Below, piece after piece: positions 23,657 through 34,233 of a stretch of 64,000 nucleotides of DNA. Numbering within the stretch: position 1 is the first letter of the stretch; every line of letters begins with the position of its first letter. Under the pieces are notes generated by a model. It was not told where the DNA came from, ran no database searches, and was given only the letters and a program-made list of their open reading frames with translations. The position numbers and the translations under genes are program-made. This DNA comes from an uncultured Akkermansia sp. GTDB taxonomy: Bacteria > Verrucomicrobiota > Verrucomicrobiia > Verrucomicrobiales > Akkermansiaceae. The DNA is taken from contig URLZ01000003.1 in NCBI GenBank assembly GCA_900548895.1, positions 44,886 to 108,885 on the forward strand. The letters run 5' to 3'.

Positions 23657-24667
23657 ATGACATCCCGCATCCTTCTGCTCGCCGCTGCGGCACTCTGCGC
23701 GGCGTCCCTTCTGCAAGCCGCCGACGGCTCCTCCGCTGCCCCGGCGGCCACCGCCACAACCAAAAGCCCCGCGCCCCGTCAAGCCTCGCCCGCCCGGATG
23801 GCCCCCGCGCCCGCTCTTCCGGCGCCGCAGGGAGTCCCGGCCGAGCTGCCCGGCGGCTGGGTCTACAACTGGGGCGACGAATTCAACGGCGACGCACTCG
23901 ACGAGAGCAAGTGGAACTACGAGCTGGGCGTCGTCCGCAACCCCGGCAGCAAACAGGCCTACACCAAGGACTGCGTGAAACTGCGCGACGGCATGCTCGT
24001 CATCGAATCGCGCCACGAGCCCACGCCCAACATCAACCACCGCAAGCCGAGCCGCAACTGGATCGAAGCCATCGAGACCCAGCCCTACGCCAGCGGCTCG
24101 ATCACCTCGCGCGGCAAGCGCAGCTTCACACTGCCCTGCCGCATGGAGTTCCGCGCCCGCATCCCGCGCGGCAAGGGCGTCTGGCCCGCAATCTGGACGC
24201 TGCACGAGAACGCCTACGGATGGCCTGCCAATGGCGAGATTGACATTCTGGAGCACGTCTCGCAGGAGCCGAACCGCAACTACACCACCTTCCGCTGGGG
24301 TGAGAACGGCGAGCGCATTGAGCACAAGGTCATCGCCGTGAAGGACTTTGACGACTTCGCCCGCGACTTCCACACCTACGTCTTCGAGTGGGACGCGCAG
24401 CACATGAAGGTGTTCATCGACGGCGAGGAAATCGGCCGCATCAACATCAGCGATGCGCAATACCCCAACGGTGACAACCCGCTGCTGACGCCCTGCTACC
24501 TCATCATCAACACCGCGCTCGGCGGCGGTTGGGCCGAGGCCGCCGACCCGAAGGACTACCCGACGGAATTCCTCGTCGACTACGTGCGCTGCTACACCCG
24601 CCCCGCTGATTGTCCTCAGGCTGAAGGCGCGGAGAAGTGCCCGGCCAAGCCTGAGGCAGAGCACTGA
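23657..24667 (+). CDS. Secreted GH16-family glycoside hydrolase
   Basis: 336 residues. A signal peptide (about 1-21, ending LLQAA) is followed by a Pro/Ala-rich linker to residue 60 and a GH16 jelly roll: WGDEFNG near the start, WPAIWT, and catalytic GEIDILEH (E-x-D-x-x-E), ending with the last strand FLVDYVRCYT. Family members are endo-acting on beta-1,3/1,4-glucans, agar, carrageenan or similar polymers; the substrate is not determined. It is a close paralogue of the fragment at 1-615. The start follows a C/T-rich stretch with no Shine-Dalgarno. A terminator lies 75 nt downstream. Confidence 0.92.
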   Translation: MTSRILLLAAAALCAASLLQAADGSSAAPAATATTKSPAPRQASPARMAPAPALPAPQGVPAELPGGWVYNWGDEFNGDALDESKWNYELGVVRNPGSKQAYTKDCVKLRDGMLVIESRHEPTPNINHRKPSRNWIEAIETQPYASGSITSRGKRSFTLPCRMEFRARIPRGKGVWPAIWTLHENAYGWPANGEIDILEHVSQEPNRNYTTFRWGENGERIEHKVIAVKDFDDFARDFHTYVFEWDAQHMKVFIDGEEIGRINISDAQYPNGDNPLLTPCYLIINTALGGGWAEAADPKDYPTEFLVDYVRCYTRPADCPQAEGAEKCPAKPEAEH

Positions 24668-24740
24668 GTTTTCGTGAACAGGGGGAAGCTGCCGTAGCGG
24701 CCCGCGCCTCCTCGGCCTGCGCCCCGGCCCGGCCTTATTC

Positions 24741-24777
24741 GGGTTCGGGGCGCTGCGCCTTCGGGAACCTCTTTTTT
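24741..24777 (+). terminator. Terminator after the GH16 gene
   Basis: Outer stem ggttc/gaacc enclosing ggcg/cgcc, followed by T-C-TTTTTT, 75 nt past the GH16 stop. Confidence 0.75.
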
Positions 24778-24968
24778 CATACGTGATATCCGCACCGCGC
24801 GAGCCGCGCTCGCGCGGTGTTGCTGCATTCGGGGGCTGTTTCGCCGCGGCGCTCTTGCCTCCCGAGCTCGCGGCGGGAGGGGGCCACCTCTGCTCCGCAG
24901 GGATGGGGTGGACTCGGATGGAGTGGACTCAGCCACCTGCGGCCCGCCTTCGCGGCCTCCTTTAGCGC
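24778..24968. other. Intergenic stretch
   Basis: Lies between the GH16 terminator and the promoter of the chagasin-like gene. No gene, RNA or repeat recognised. Confidence 0.45.
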
Positions 24969-24997
24969 TTGACGCGCGCGGGCGCGCGTGCTAGGCT
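24969..24997 (+). promoter_or_regulatory. Promoter of the chagasin-like gene (leaderless)
   Basis: TTGACG (24969-24974), 17-bp spacer, TAGGCT (24992-24997), 7 nt to the ATG at 25005. Confidence 0.7.
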
Positions 24998-25004
24998 GAG
25001 CATC

Positions 25005-25445
25005 ATGATACCGATTCTCACCCTGTTCCTGAGCCTCCTCAGTCCGTCTTCCCCCGCTGCCCCCGCCGCCCGGGTCGTCATCGCTCCGCCGCCGCCCGCC
25101 GGTCTGGAGCAGAGCAACGGCGAAGAGCGCGAGCTGGAGATCGTTGTCAGCGCCGGCGGCTGCCACGAGGACACCCTGCTGCCCGCCAACTACACCACCC
25201 CCTTCCGCTGGTCCGTCATCGCCGAGGGAGACAGCAGCATCGCCACCGTCAAGCTGGAGTACGAGCCCCCGGCGCGCCGCCCGGGTCCCCCGATCTGCGG
25301 AGCCCCCGGCCAGCTGCGCGTGCGCGTCGCCGGCCTCCGCCCCGGAGAGACGGAGTACGTGCTCGGCTACAGCTACCTCGGTGACCCGAACGCCCGCCCC
25401 GCGCGGCGCGTCACCCTGCGCATCCTCGTCACCCCCTCGCGCTGA
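25005..25445 (+). CDS. Exported protein resembling chagasin (I42 cysteine-protease inhibitor) family
   Basis: 146 residues. An N-terminal signal peptide (about 1-21) precedes a single small beta-rich domain. The order of motifs recalls chagasin: NYTTPFRW for the NPTTGYxW loop, GAPGQLRVRV for the GxGG loop, then a final strand (RRVTLRILV). The third loop (RPW) is not clear. Chagasin-type proteins block papain-like cysteine proteases. Bacterial forms are periplasmic. The match is by pattern only and the protein may simply share the immunoglobulin-like fold. The start is fixed by the leaderless promoter. No protease gene is adjacent. Confidence 0.6.
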   Translation: MIPILTLFLSLLSPSSPAAPAARVVIAPPPPAGLEQSNGEERELEIVVSAGGCHEDTLLPANYTTPFRWSVIAEGDSSIATVKLEYEPPARRPGPPICGAPGQLRVRVAGLRPGETEYVLGYSYLGDPNARPARRVTLRILVTPSR

Positions 25446-25705
25446 GCTGTGGTGCCGTGAAGTGCCGCGGAGCAGCGGGGCCCGGAGCCGCGCAGGCGCA
25501 CCGAAGGAGCCGTGAAGGCCAAAGCCCGGCAACCCCTCGGGGAGCGACTCGCGGGGGCTGGGGGGCGCCCCGTGCTCTCCCGGCTCGCCGTGATTTCTCC
25601 GAGAGCTCTCCGAGAGATCTCCCTGAGCTGCCGGCGCCGCAGCCGCTGCATGAGGTGGCCGGCGCCGCATGACGGAGAGCGGAGGCCGGCGGAGCAGAGA
25701 AGGGC
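25446..25705. other. Intergenic stretch upstream of leuA
   Basis: 260 nt of high-GC sequence. No attenuator-like leader peptide with leucine codons and no T-box is visible. Nothing else recognised. Confidence 0.4.
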
Positions 25706-25733
25706 TTGCAATTTGGCGGCGCGCGTGTATAAT
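25706..25733 (+). promoter_or_regulatory. leuA promoter
   Basis: TTGCAA (25706-25711), 16-bp spacer, perfect TATAAT (25728-25733). Predicted leader about 21 nt. Confidence 0.8.
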
Positions 25734-25761
25734 ACCCGCGTCCAATCAACCCCAACAATAC

Positions 25762-27318
<1,557 letters not shown>

Positions 27319-27341
27319 GTGCCTTGAGCCTCTGCTTTCAG

Positions 27342-27379
27342 GCATGCGGCAGAGCCCGCCCGGCCCTGCCGCATGCTTT
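27342..27379 (+). terminator. leuA terminator
   Basis: 11-bp perfect stem (gcatgcggcag/ctgccgcatgc) with a 13-nt loop, then TTTG, 24 nt after the leuA stop. Confidence 0.75.
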
Positions 27380-27527
27380 GTCTAGAATCGGCGGCATCGG
27401 CGCGCACCTGAAGTAAGCCCTTCAATCCCGCCCCGCAGCCCGCTTCCGCAGCCGGCGGCCCGTCCCGGCGGACATCACTCCGCGGACCTCCGTATCACAG
27501 CTCTTTTCCCCCTGCAACACAAGCGCC

Positions 27528-28307
27528 ATGGAACGCATCTGCATCATCGTCGGTCTCGGCAACCCCGGCCGGGAGTACGCTGAAACCCGTCATAACGTCG
27601 GCTTCATGCTGCTGGATCGCCTCGCGGCCCACCTCAACAGCCCTTGGAAAAGCGATCGCGCTCACAAATGCGAGCTGGCCTCGGCTCCCGGCGTGCTGCT
27701 CGTTAAGCCGCAGACCTATATGAACAACTCCGGCGTGAGCGTAGGCCCCCTCATGCGTTACTTCAAGCGCAGCCCCGAGCAAGTCTTGGCCGTGTATGAC
27801 GACATCGCCTTTCCCGTCGGCACCATCAAGCTGCGCGCCGGTGGCTCCTCCGGCGGCCACAACGGCATGAAATCCCTCATCGCCCACCTCGGCACCGAGA
27901 AATTCCCCCGCCTGCGCATCGGCATCGGCGTGCCCGGGCAGAAGAGCATGGTCGGCCACGTGCTGGGCAAATTCAGCCCCGAGGAAGCCCCCCTGCTGCA
28001 GGAGAGCCTGCTGAAGGCCGAGGCCGCCGCCCTCATGATCCTCAACGAAGGCTTCGATAAAGCCGCCAACACCTTCAACCCCAAAAAGGAGAAAAAGGAG
28101 AAAAAGCCGCGCAGCAAGGACGCCGCCGCACCGGAAGAGACCGAAAGTCCCGACTCGGGCGCTGCGTCCCCCGATGCCGGCACCCCCTCGACGCAGACTT
28201 CCCCCGCCTCCGCTGCGGACGCCGCGGGCGCCGCGTCCCCGGAGCCGCAGGCCACTGCGCCCGGAGGGCAGGGGACCGAGCCCGGCGGCGCTCCCGCCTC
28301 TCGCTGA
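27528..28307 (+). CDS. pth: Peptidyl-tRNA hydrolase with a low-complexity C-terminal tail
   Basis: 259 residues; the enzyme itself takes about 190. It releases peptides from stalled peptidyl-tRNA. Motifs: VGLGNPGREYAETRHNVGF with the catalytic His, KPQTYMNNSG, VYDDIAFPVG with the catalytic Asp, and GGSSGGHNGMKSL. After the core comes a Lys-rich patch (PKKEKKEKKPRSK) and about 60 residues rich in Ala, Pro, Ser and Glu, absent from typical Pth and probably disordered. No promoter is evident in the 150 nt before it. Confidence 0.95.
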   Translation: MERICIIVGLGNPGREYAETRHNVGFMLLDRLAAHLNSPWKSDRAHKCELASAPGVLLVKPQTYMNNSGVSVGPLMRYFKRSPEQVLAVYDDIAFPVGTIKLRAGGSSGGHNGMKSLIAHLGTEKFPRLRIGIGVPGQKSMVGHVLGKFSPEEAPLLQESLLKAEAAALMILNEGFDKAANTFNPKKEKKEKKPRSKDAAAPEETESPDSGAASPDAGTPSTQTSPASAADAAGAASPEPQATAPGGQGTEPGGAPASR

Positions 28308-28431
28308 CGCGCGAGCGGTACCCAACGCTGCCGACGCCGGAGCGGGCGACCGCTGAGCGCCCTGAGCATCCCGCCGACTCGGGCGTCACGCCGAGCCCTT
28401 TTCCCACCATCCCCGAACCCGACCTCGCGCC

Positions 28432-30492
28432 ATGGATGCGCCCAAGCAGTTCCTCACCCACATCAACGGCCTGCGCGGCCTCGCCATCCTCGCGATCGTT
28501 CTCTATCACCTGAGCGCGAGCCTCAGCCCCTGCGGTTACTTCGGCGTCGACGTCTTTCTCGTCATCAGCGGCTACTTCCTCTTCCGCAACGACCTGCCGC
28601 GCCTCGCCGACGGTCGCCTGCGCCTGCGCGACTACGCCGCGCGCAAACTCTGGCGCATCGTGCCGCCCTGGATGGCCGTCGCCCTGCCCGTCACGCTGCT
28701 CTGCATCTACCTCATGGCCTATGAGCGCAACGTCACCATCGCCGGCACCGTCGGGGCCACCGCCTTCGGCTTCGCCAACGACTACGTTGCCTTCAGCGGC
28801 AGCTACTTCAACCCCCACGTTCAGCAGAACCCGCTGATGCACCTCTGGTACATCGGCCTCACCGAGCAAATCTACATCCTGCTCCCCCTGCTGGCGCTGC
28901 TGCCCGCGCGCTGCGGCAAGAGGGCGGTGCGCCTCTCCCTCGCCGCCGCCGGCCTCCTCTCCCTGCTCCTCTGCGCCTTCCTCAACTACGGTCAGCACGT
29001 GGCGGCCTGTGCCGACACCGTCGCAGAGCTCAATGCCGAGTGGATCCGCCCCTATTACAGCGTGTTCACCCGCCTCTGGGAGCCCCTGCTCGGCGCTGCC
29101 CTCGCCGGGCTGAGCCTCGCCCCGAGCGCCGCGGGCACCGGAAGCCGGGCCTCGCGCATCGTGCGGGGTACCCTTGGCCTCGCCGCGCTGGCTGCCTTCA
29201 TCGTCTCCTGTTACCTGCCCGAGACCGGCTCGGCCATGAGCCTGCCCGCCGCCCTCGCCGCCGCCCTGCTCATCCTCTTCGCCGCCGAAGGCCCCGCCGC
29301 GCGCCTGCTGAACCTCCCCCCGCTCCAGTGGCTCGGCAGCGCCTCCTTCTCCCTCTACCTCGTCCATTGGCCCGTCATTGTCATCTGGCAGTACTGCTGC
29401 CTCTGGCAGCCCGGCGCGTGGGACATGCTCGGCATGGCTCTGCTTTCCCTCCCCCTCACCTGGCTGCTCTACCGCGGCATTGAGACGCGCTGCGGGCGTT
29501 GGCCGGGCCGGCTGAGCCGCCGCGGTCGCCTCTTCCTCGCCCTCATCCCGCATGGCCTCATCGCCGCCTGGTCGCTGTGCATGACGCAGGGCAGCTTCAT
29601 GGAAGACGTGCTGCCCTCCGGCCTGCCCGAGCGCATCTCCGGCTACACCCATCGCTACCCCCGCGGCAGCACCGAGGGCATCGAACTGGGCGCCCTGCGC
29701 GAGCCCTACCCCGAAGGCGTCGCCGTGCTCGGGGAGAACCGCGAAGCCCCCCCGCGCTTCCTGCTCATCGGCGACAGCCACGCCTGGCACCTCGCCGACG
29801 GCCTCGACCGCGCCTGCACCGCAGACGGCAGCCTGCGCGGCCTCTACCTGCGCGCCGCCGTCGTGCCGGCCTGGAACTGCCGCATCGCCCTGCTCGCCGG
29901 CAGCTCCGTCTGGGAGCGCGCCCGCGGCGAAGCCCTCATGAGCTGGCTCGCCGGGCAGCCCGACATCCGCGCCGTCGTCATCTCCGACCACTGGTGGCTG
30001 CGCCTGCAGCCCGAAGCCATCCGCGACTGGAGCGGCAACAGCATCCCCGCCGAGCAGTACCTCAGCGCCGTTGAAGCCGGCCTCATTGAGACTTGCCGAC
30101 GCATCGCCGCCCTCGGCAAGACCCCCGTCATCTTGCGCGACAGCCCGAAATTCCTCGGCGAAGACCCCTTTGAGCGCGCCCTCATGTACAGCGTCACCGG
30201 CCGTCCCCTCCCCAACCCCGCCGTCAGCCCCGAGCAGCACGCCGCCAACACCGAGACCGAGCGCCGCCTCATCGCGCACATCGCCGCCGCCGTCCCCGAG
30301 CTGCGCGTGCTCGACTCCGCCCCCGCCCTCCTCATCGACGGGCATTACCCCTACCTCGATGAAAGCGGCCGCCTGCTCTACCGGGACACCAACCACGTCA
30401 GCCGCTACGGCTCGCAGCGCGTCGGCGCCGCCCTCCTGCGGGGCCTCCTCCCCCTGCTCGGGAGCCCCGCTGAGGAAAAACCGAATAAATGA
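28432..30492 (+). CDS. Acyltransferase 3 family membrane protein with C-terminal SGNH domain
   Basis: 686 residues. The N-terminal 360 residues are the acyltransferase-3 domain with about ten hydrophobic segments and the motif INGLRGLAILAIVLYH, followed by FFGVDVFxVISGY-type sequence (YFGVDVFLVISGYF). The C-terminal periplasmic part is an SGNH hydrolase-like domain with block I GDSHAW and the late DxxH-type block DTNHVSRYG. This OafA-like architecture O-acetylates surface polysaccharides or lipopolysaccharide. It follows pth by 124 nt and ends 21 nt before the str promoter. No glycan operon surrounds it, so the acceptor is unknown. Confidence 0.92.
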   Translation: MDAPKQFLTHINGLRGLAILAIVLYHLSASLSPCGYFGVDVFLVISGYFLFRNDLPRLADGRLRLRDYAARKLWRIVPPWMAVALPVTLLCIYLMAYERNVTIAGTVGATAFGFANDYVAFSGSYFNPHVQQNPLMHLWYIGLTEQIYILLPLLALLPARCGKRAVRLSLAAAGLLSLLLCAFLNYGQHVAACADTVAELNAEWIRPYYSVFTRLWEPLLGAALAGLSLAPSAAGTGSRASRIVRGTLGLAALAAFIVSCYLPETGSAMSLPAALAAALLILFAAEGPAARLLNLPPLQWLGSASFSLYLVHWPVIVIWQYCCLWQPGAWDMLGMALLSLPLTWLLYRGIETRCGRWPGRLSRRGRLFLALIPHGLIAAWSLCMTQGSFMEDVLPSGLPERISGYTHRYPRGSTEGIELGALREPYPEGVAVLGENREAPPRFLLIGDSHAWHLADGLDRACTADGSLRGLYLRAAVVPAWNCRIALLAGSSVWERARGEALMSWLAGQPDIRAVVISDHWWLRLQPEAIRDWSGNSIPAEQYLSAVEAGLIETCRRIAALGKTPVILRDSPKFLGEDPFERALMYSVTGRPLPNPAVSPEQHAANTETERRLIAHIAAAVPELRVLDSAPALLIDGHYPYLDESGRLLYRDTNHVSRYGSQRVGAALLRGLLPLLGSPAEEKPNK

Positions 30493-30513
30493 CGCTTTTT
30501 TCACAGAAAAGGC

Positions 30514-30541
30514 TTGCCAAACGGCGAAAATATAGTAACAT
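30514..30541 (+). promoter_or_regulatory. Promoter of the str-S10 ribosomal operon
   Basis: TTGCCA (30514-30519), 16-bp spacer, TAACAT (30536-30541). The 5' leader of about 138 nt holds a small hairpin (cacgc/gcgtg with a 5-nt loop, 30557-30571) and ends with the Shine-Dalgarno AAGGA at 30678-30682. Confidence 0.65.
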
Positions 30542-30685
30542 AGCTGCCCCTGAAACCACGCGAAAAGCGTGCAAGTGAAAGGATTTATCGGGTCCGCCGC
30601 CGGACAAACGGCAGGTTTCCTCCAGGTGAGAGGAGCTTGCTGACTGCCGCGCAAGCGCCTGAAAACAAACAAACTAGAAGGAAAC

Positions 30686-31090
30686 ATGCCGACCATCAAT
30701 CAGCTCGTCCGCAAGGGACGTATCGTGCCGGAAGAGAAGTCGAAATCTCGCGCTCTTCACAGCTGCCCGCAGCGTCGCGGCGTCTGCCTCCAAGTCATGA
30801 CGCGCACGCCCAAGAAGCCGAACTCCGCGCTTCGTAAAGTTGCTAAAGTCCGCCTTACCAACGGCGAAGAAGTCATCGCCTACATCGGCGGTGAGGGCCA
30901 TAACCTTCAGGAACACTCCATCGTGCTGGTGCGCGGCGGCCGTGTGAAGGACTTGCCCGGTGTTCGCTACCACATTGTTCGCGGCGCCCTCGACTGCCTC
31001 GGCGTCGACAAGCGTCGTCGCGGTCGTTCGAAGTACGGTGCCAAGCGCCCGAAGGCCGGCGCCGCTGCAACTCCCGCCAAGAAGAAGTAA
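30686..31090 (+). CDS. rpsL: 30S ribosomal protein S12
   Basis: 134 residues. S12 sits at the decoding centre. Signature [13 protein letters not shown] holds the lysine at which streptomycin-resistance mutations arise, and [17 protein letters not shown] follows. The C-terminus has an extra Ala/Lys tail ([11 protein letters not shown]). First gene of the ribosomal cluster. A clear AAGGA lies 4 nt before the ATG. Confidence 0.98.
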   Translation: MPTINQLVRKGRIVPEEKSKSRALHSCPQRRGVCLQVMTRTPKKPNSALRKVAKVRLTNGEEVIAYIGGEGHNLQEHSIVLVRGGRVKDLPGVRYHIVRGALDCLGVDKRRRGRSKYGAKRPKAGAAATPAKKK

Positions 31091-31114
31091 ATCAACGCTT
31101 TAAGAATTACTGTT

Positions 31115-31588
31115 ATGGCTCGTCGTAAACGCGTCTACAAGAAGATTGAACGTCGTGACTCCCGTTACGATTCCGTGCTCGTGGGCAAGCTCATCGGCAA
31201 GGTGATGCTCTGCGGCAAGCGCTCTCTGGCTGAGCGCATCGTCTACAAGGCCATCGATCTGGCCAACGAGGGCACCGACACCGTCAGCCCGCTCGAGGTG
31301 CTGACCCGCGCCATCGAGAACGCCAAGCCCCGCGTCGAGGTGAAGAGCCGCCGCGTGGGTGGTGCCACCTATCAGGTGCCGCTCGAGGTTGCTCCCGATC
31401 GCTCCGAGGCTCTCGCCATGCGCTGGATCATCGGCTATGCCCGCAATCGCAAGGGCATCCCCATGGCCAAGGCCCTCGCCAACGAAATCAAGGAAGCCGC
31501 CGCCAATCAGGGTGCCGCCGTTCGCAAGCGCGACGATGTGCACAAGATGGCTCAGGCCAACCGCGCCTTCGCCCACTTCCGCTGGTAA
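31115..31588 (+). CDS. rpsG: 30S ribosomal protein S7
   Basis: 157 residues, usual length. S7 initiates assembly of the 30S head. MARRKRVYKK at the N-terminus, RVGGATYQVPLEV and the C-terminal RKRDDVHKMAQANRAFAHFRW are diagnostic. 24 nt after rpsL. No Shine-Dalgarno is visible in that spacer (ttaagaattactgtt). Confidence 0.98.
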   Translation: MARRKRVYKKIERRDSRYDSVLVGKLIGKVMLCGKRSLAERIVYKAIDLANEGTDTVSPLEVLTRAIENAKPRVEVKSRRVGGATYQVPLEVAPDRSEALAMRWIIGYARNRKGIPMAKALANEIKEAAANQGAAVRKRDDVHKMAQANRAFAHFRW

Positions 31589-31648
31589 TCAGCCCGTGGA
31601 AGTTTTCTCGTAATCTCTGAAAATCAAGACATTCATATTACTAAGACT

Positions 31649-33829
31649 ATGGCTAGTGTCAGCAGCCCCAACCGCAAGGCCCCGCTTGAGCGCTACCGCA
31701 ACTTCGGTATCGCGGCTCACATCGACGGCGGCAAAACCACGCTTTCCGAGCGCATCCTTTTCTACACCGGCATGATCCACAAGATCGGCGAAGTGCACGA
31801 CGGCGCAGCGACGACCGACTGGATGGAACAGGAGCAGGAGCGCGGTATCACCATTACGTCCGCCGCTGTGACGACCAACTGGAAACAGCTCCCCGCTGAG
31901 GGCTGCTACAAGCTTTTCGAGAACGAGAACTTCCAGTTCAACGTGATCGATACTCCCGGGCACGTCGACTTCACCGCTGAGGTGGAGCGCTCCCTGCGCG
32001 TGCTCGACGGCGCCATCGTTGTCTTCTGCGGTGTCGCCGGTGTTCAGCCCCAGACGCAGACCGTCTGGCGCCAGGCCACCAAGTACAACGTGCCCCGCAT
32101 GTGCTTCGTCAACAAGATGGACCGCACGGGCGCCAACTTCGAGAACGTTCTCAACGACATCCGCACCAAGCTCGGTGCCAATGCCGCCCCCATCCTCATC
32201 CCCATCGGTGCGGAGGACAGCCTTCACGGCCAGATCGACGTCGTGAACCAGAAGGCGATCATGTACGCCGACAACGACCGCATGGGCTCCACCTACGAGA
32301 TCGTTGACATCCCCGAGGAGCTCAAGGAGCAGGCCGCTCTCGCTCTCGAGGACCTCAAGGAGCGCGTGGCCGACGTCGACGACGAGCTCGGCGAGCTCTT
32401 CCTCATGGAGGAGCCCATCGATGCCCCGACCCTCAAGGCTGCCATCCGCCGCGCCACCATCGCCAACAAGTTCGTGCCCGTGGCCGGTGGCTCCGCCTTC
32501 AAGAACAAGGGCGTGCAGGCCCTGCTCGACGCCGTTGTCGACTACCTGCCCTCCCCGCTGGAGGCCAAGCCCGCCGTCGTTACCTCGACCGTTCCCTCCG
32601 GCCTCGACGAGAACGGCTACGAAGTCTTCGACACCAAGGAGATCGTCCCCTCGGACGAGGACAAGCCCGTCGCCCTCGCCTTCAAGCTCTGGGCGGACAA
32701 GTTCGTCGGCTCCCTCGTCTTCATCCGCGTCTACACCGGCGTGATCCGCAAGGGCGACACCGTCTACAACCCCCGCACCCGCAAGCGCGAGCGCGTCGGT
32801 CGCCTCCTGCAGATTCAGGCCAACGTCCACACCGATGTCGATGAAGTCTTCTCGGGCGACATCGCCGCCATCGTCGGTCTGAAGAACGCCACGACGGGTG
32901 ACACCCTCGCCTCCGACGACTTCGACTACACCCTCGAGCCCCCGACCTTCCCCGACACCGTGATTTCCATGGCCGTCGAGCCGCTCACCAAGGCCGACCA
33001 GGAGAAGATGTCCAACGCTCTCCAGCGCCTCTCGGCTGAGGACCCGACCTTCCGCGTCAAGACCGACGAGGAGACCGGCCAGACCATCATCGCCGGCATG
33101 GGCGAGCTTCACCTCGACATCATCGTCGACCGCCTGCGCCGCGAGTTCAAGGTCGAGGCCAACACCGGCAAGCCGCAGATCGCCTACCGCGAAACCATCA
33201 CCAAGAGCGCCGATCGCGTGCAGGGCAAGCTCGTCAAGCAGTCCGGCGGCCGCGGTCAGTACGGTGACGTCGTCATCGCCATGCGCCCGGGTGAGCGCGG
33301 CTCCGGCCTCAAGATCGCCAACAAGATCGTCGGCGGTGCCATTCCGAAGGAGTACATGAACGCCGTCTACGCCGGCCTCAACGAAGCCATGAACTCCGGC
33401 TGCGTCGCGGGCTACCCCGTGGAAGACGTGGAAGTGGACGTCATCGACGGCTCCTACCACGAAGTGGACTCCAATGAAAACGCCTTCAAGATGGCGGCTA
33501 TCTTCGCCATGAAGAACGCCTTCGCCAAGTGCGGCCCCGTGCTGCTCGAGCCCATCATGAGCGTCGAAGTCACCACCCCCGCCGAGAACCAGGGCGACAT
33601 CATGGGCGACCTCAACCGCCGCCGCGCCCAGGTCAACAACATGGAGCACAAGGGCAACGAGTGCATCCTCACCGCCTCCGTGCCGCTGGCTGAGATGTTC
33701 GGCTACTCGACCGACATCCGCACCCTCTCCAAGGGTCTGGCCTCCTACTCCATGGAACCCTCTCACTTCGAACAAGTGCCCCCGAACCTCGTCGCTCAGA
33801 TCGTCAAGGCCCGCGGTGGCAACAAGTAA
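31649..33829 (+). CDS. fusA: Elongation factor G
   Basis: 726 residues, a translocation GTPase. G motifs: AHIDGGKTT (P-loop, with Gly where most EF-Gs have Ala), ERGITITSAA (switch I), DTPGHVDFT (switch II) and NKMDR (G4). A short insertion (KQLPAEGCYKLFENENFQ) precedes the switch II strand. Domains II to V are complete, including the RRAQVNNMEHKGN segment. It follows rpsG by 60 nt with no Shine-Dalgarno; tuf, often next in this operon, is absent. Confidence 0.97.
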   Translation: MASVSSPNRKAPLERYRNFGIAAHIDGGKTTLSERILFYTGMIHKIGEVHDGAATTDWMEQEQERGITITSAAVTTNWKQLPAEGCYKLFENENFQFNVIDTPGHVDFTAEVERSLRVLDGAIVVFCGVAGVQPQTQTVWRQATKYNVPRMCFVNKMDRTGANFENVLNDIRTKLGANAAPILIPIGAEDSLHGQIDVVNQKAIMYADNDRMGSTYEIVDIPEELKEQAALALEDLKERVADVDDELGELFLMEEPIDAPTLKAAIRRATIANKFVPVAGGSAFKNKGVQALLDAVVDYLPSPLEAKPAVVTSTVPSGLDENGYEVFDTKEIVPSDEDKPVALAFKLWADKFVGSLVFIRVYTGVIRKGDTVYNPRTRKRERVGRLLQIQANVHTDVDEVFSGDIAAIVGLKNATTGDTLASDDFDYTLEPPTFPDTVISMAVEPLTKADQEKMSNALQRLSAEDPTFRVKTDEETGQTIIAGMGELHLDIIVDRLRREFKVEANTGKPQIAYRETITKSADRVQGKLVKQSGGRGQYGDVVIAMRPGERGSGLKIANKIVGGAIPKEYMNAVYAGLNEAMNSGCVAGYPVEDVEVDVIDGSYHEVDSNENAFKMAAIFAMKNAFAKCGPVLLEPIMSVEVTTPAENQGDIMGDLNRRRAQVNNMEHKGNECILTASVPLAEMFGYSTDIRTLSKGLASYSMEPSHFEQVPPNLVAQIVKARGGNK

Positions 33830-33868
33830 TCCAACCTGAACTCATAACCCTAAACATACCGCACGTTC

Positions 33869-34177
33869 ATGCAAAGCCCGAAAATCCGCATTCGTCTCCG
33901 TGCCTTTGACAGCCGCGCGATCGACCGTTCCGCTTCCGAAATCGTCGAGACCGCCAAGCGCACAGGCGCCAAGGTTGCCGGTCCGATTCCTTTGCCGACT
34001 CGCATCGAGAAGTTCTCTGTGAACCGCTCGGTTCATGTTAACAAGAAATCTGCCGACCAGTTCGAAATCCGTACCCACAAGCGCCTGCTCGACATCATCG
34101 AGCCGACCTCCCGCACGGTGGAAGAGCTCAAGAAGCTCAACCTGCCGGCCGGTGTGGACATCTCGATCAAGATCTAA
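33869..34177 (+). CDS. rpsJ: 30S ribosomal protein S10
   Basis: 102 residues, standard size. S10 is a 30S head protein and, as NusE, a transcription antitermination factor. [15 protein letters not shown] at the N-terminus, [17 protein letters not shown] and the C-terminal [11 protein letters not shown] identify it. It directly follows fusA, joining the str and S10 clusters. The 39-nt spacer lacks a Shine-Dalgarno. Confidence 0.98.
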   Translation: MQSPKIRIRLRAFDSRAIDRSASEIVETAKRTGAKVAGPIPLPTRIEKFSVNRSVHVNKKSADQFEIRTHKRLLDIIEPTSRTVEELKKLNLPAGVDISIKI

Positions 34178-34233
34178 GTTGCCCACCGCACCTCGGATAC
34201 ATATTACGAACCTACAACACAGATTTCATCAAC

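Noticed and set aside
28075-30699. 874-codon open frame on the minus strand
   Set aside because: Antisense to pth and the acyltransferase. Low-complexity Gly/Glu/Ala translation and no family resemblance.
31589-33775. 728-codon open frame antisense to fusA
   Set aside because: Mirror of EF-G codon usage. Translation is Val/Asp/Leu/Gly-rich with no recognisable domain.
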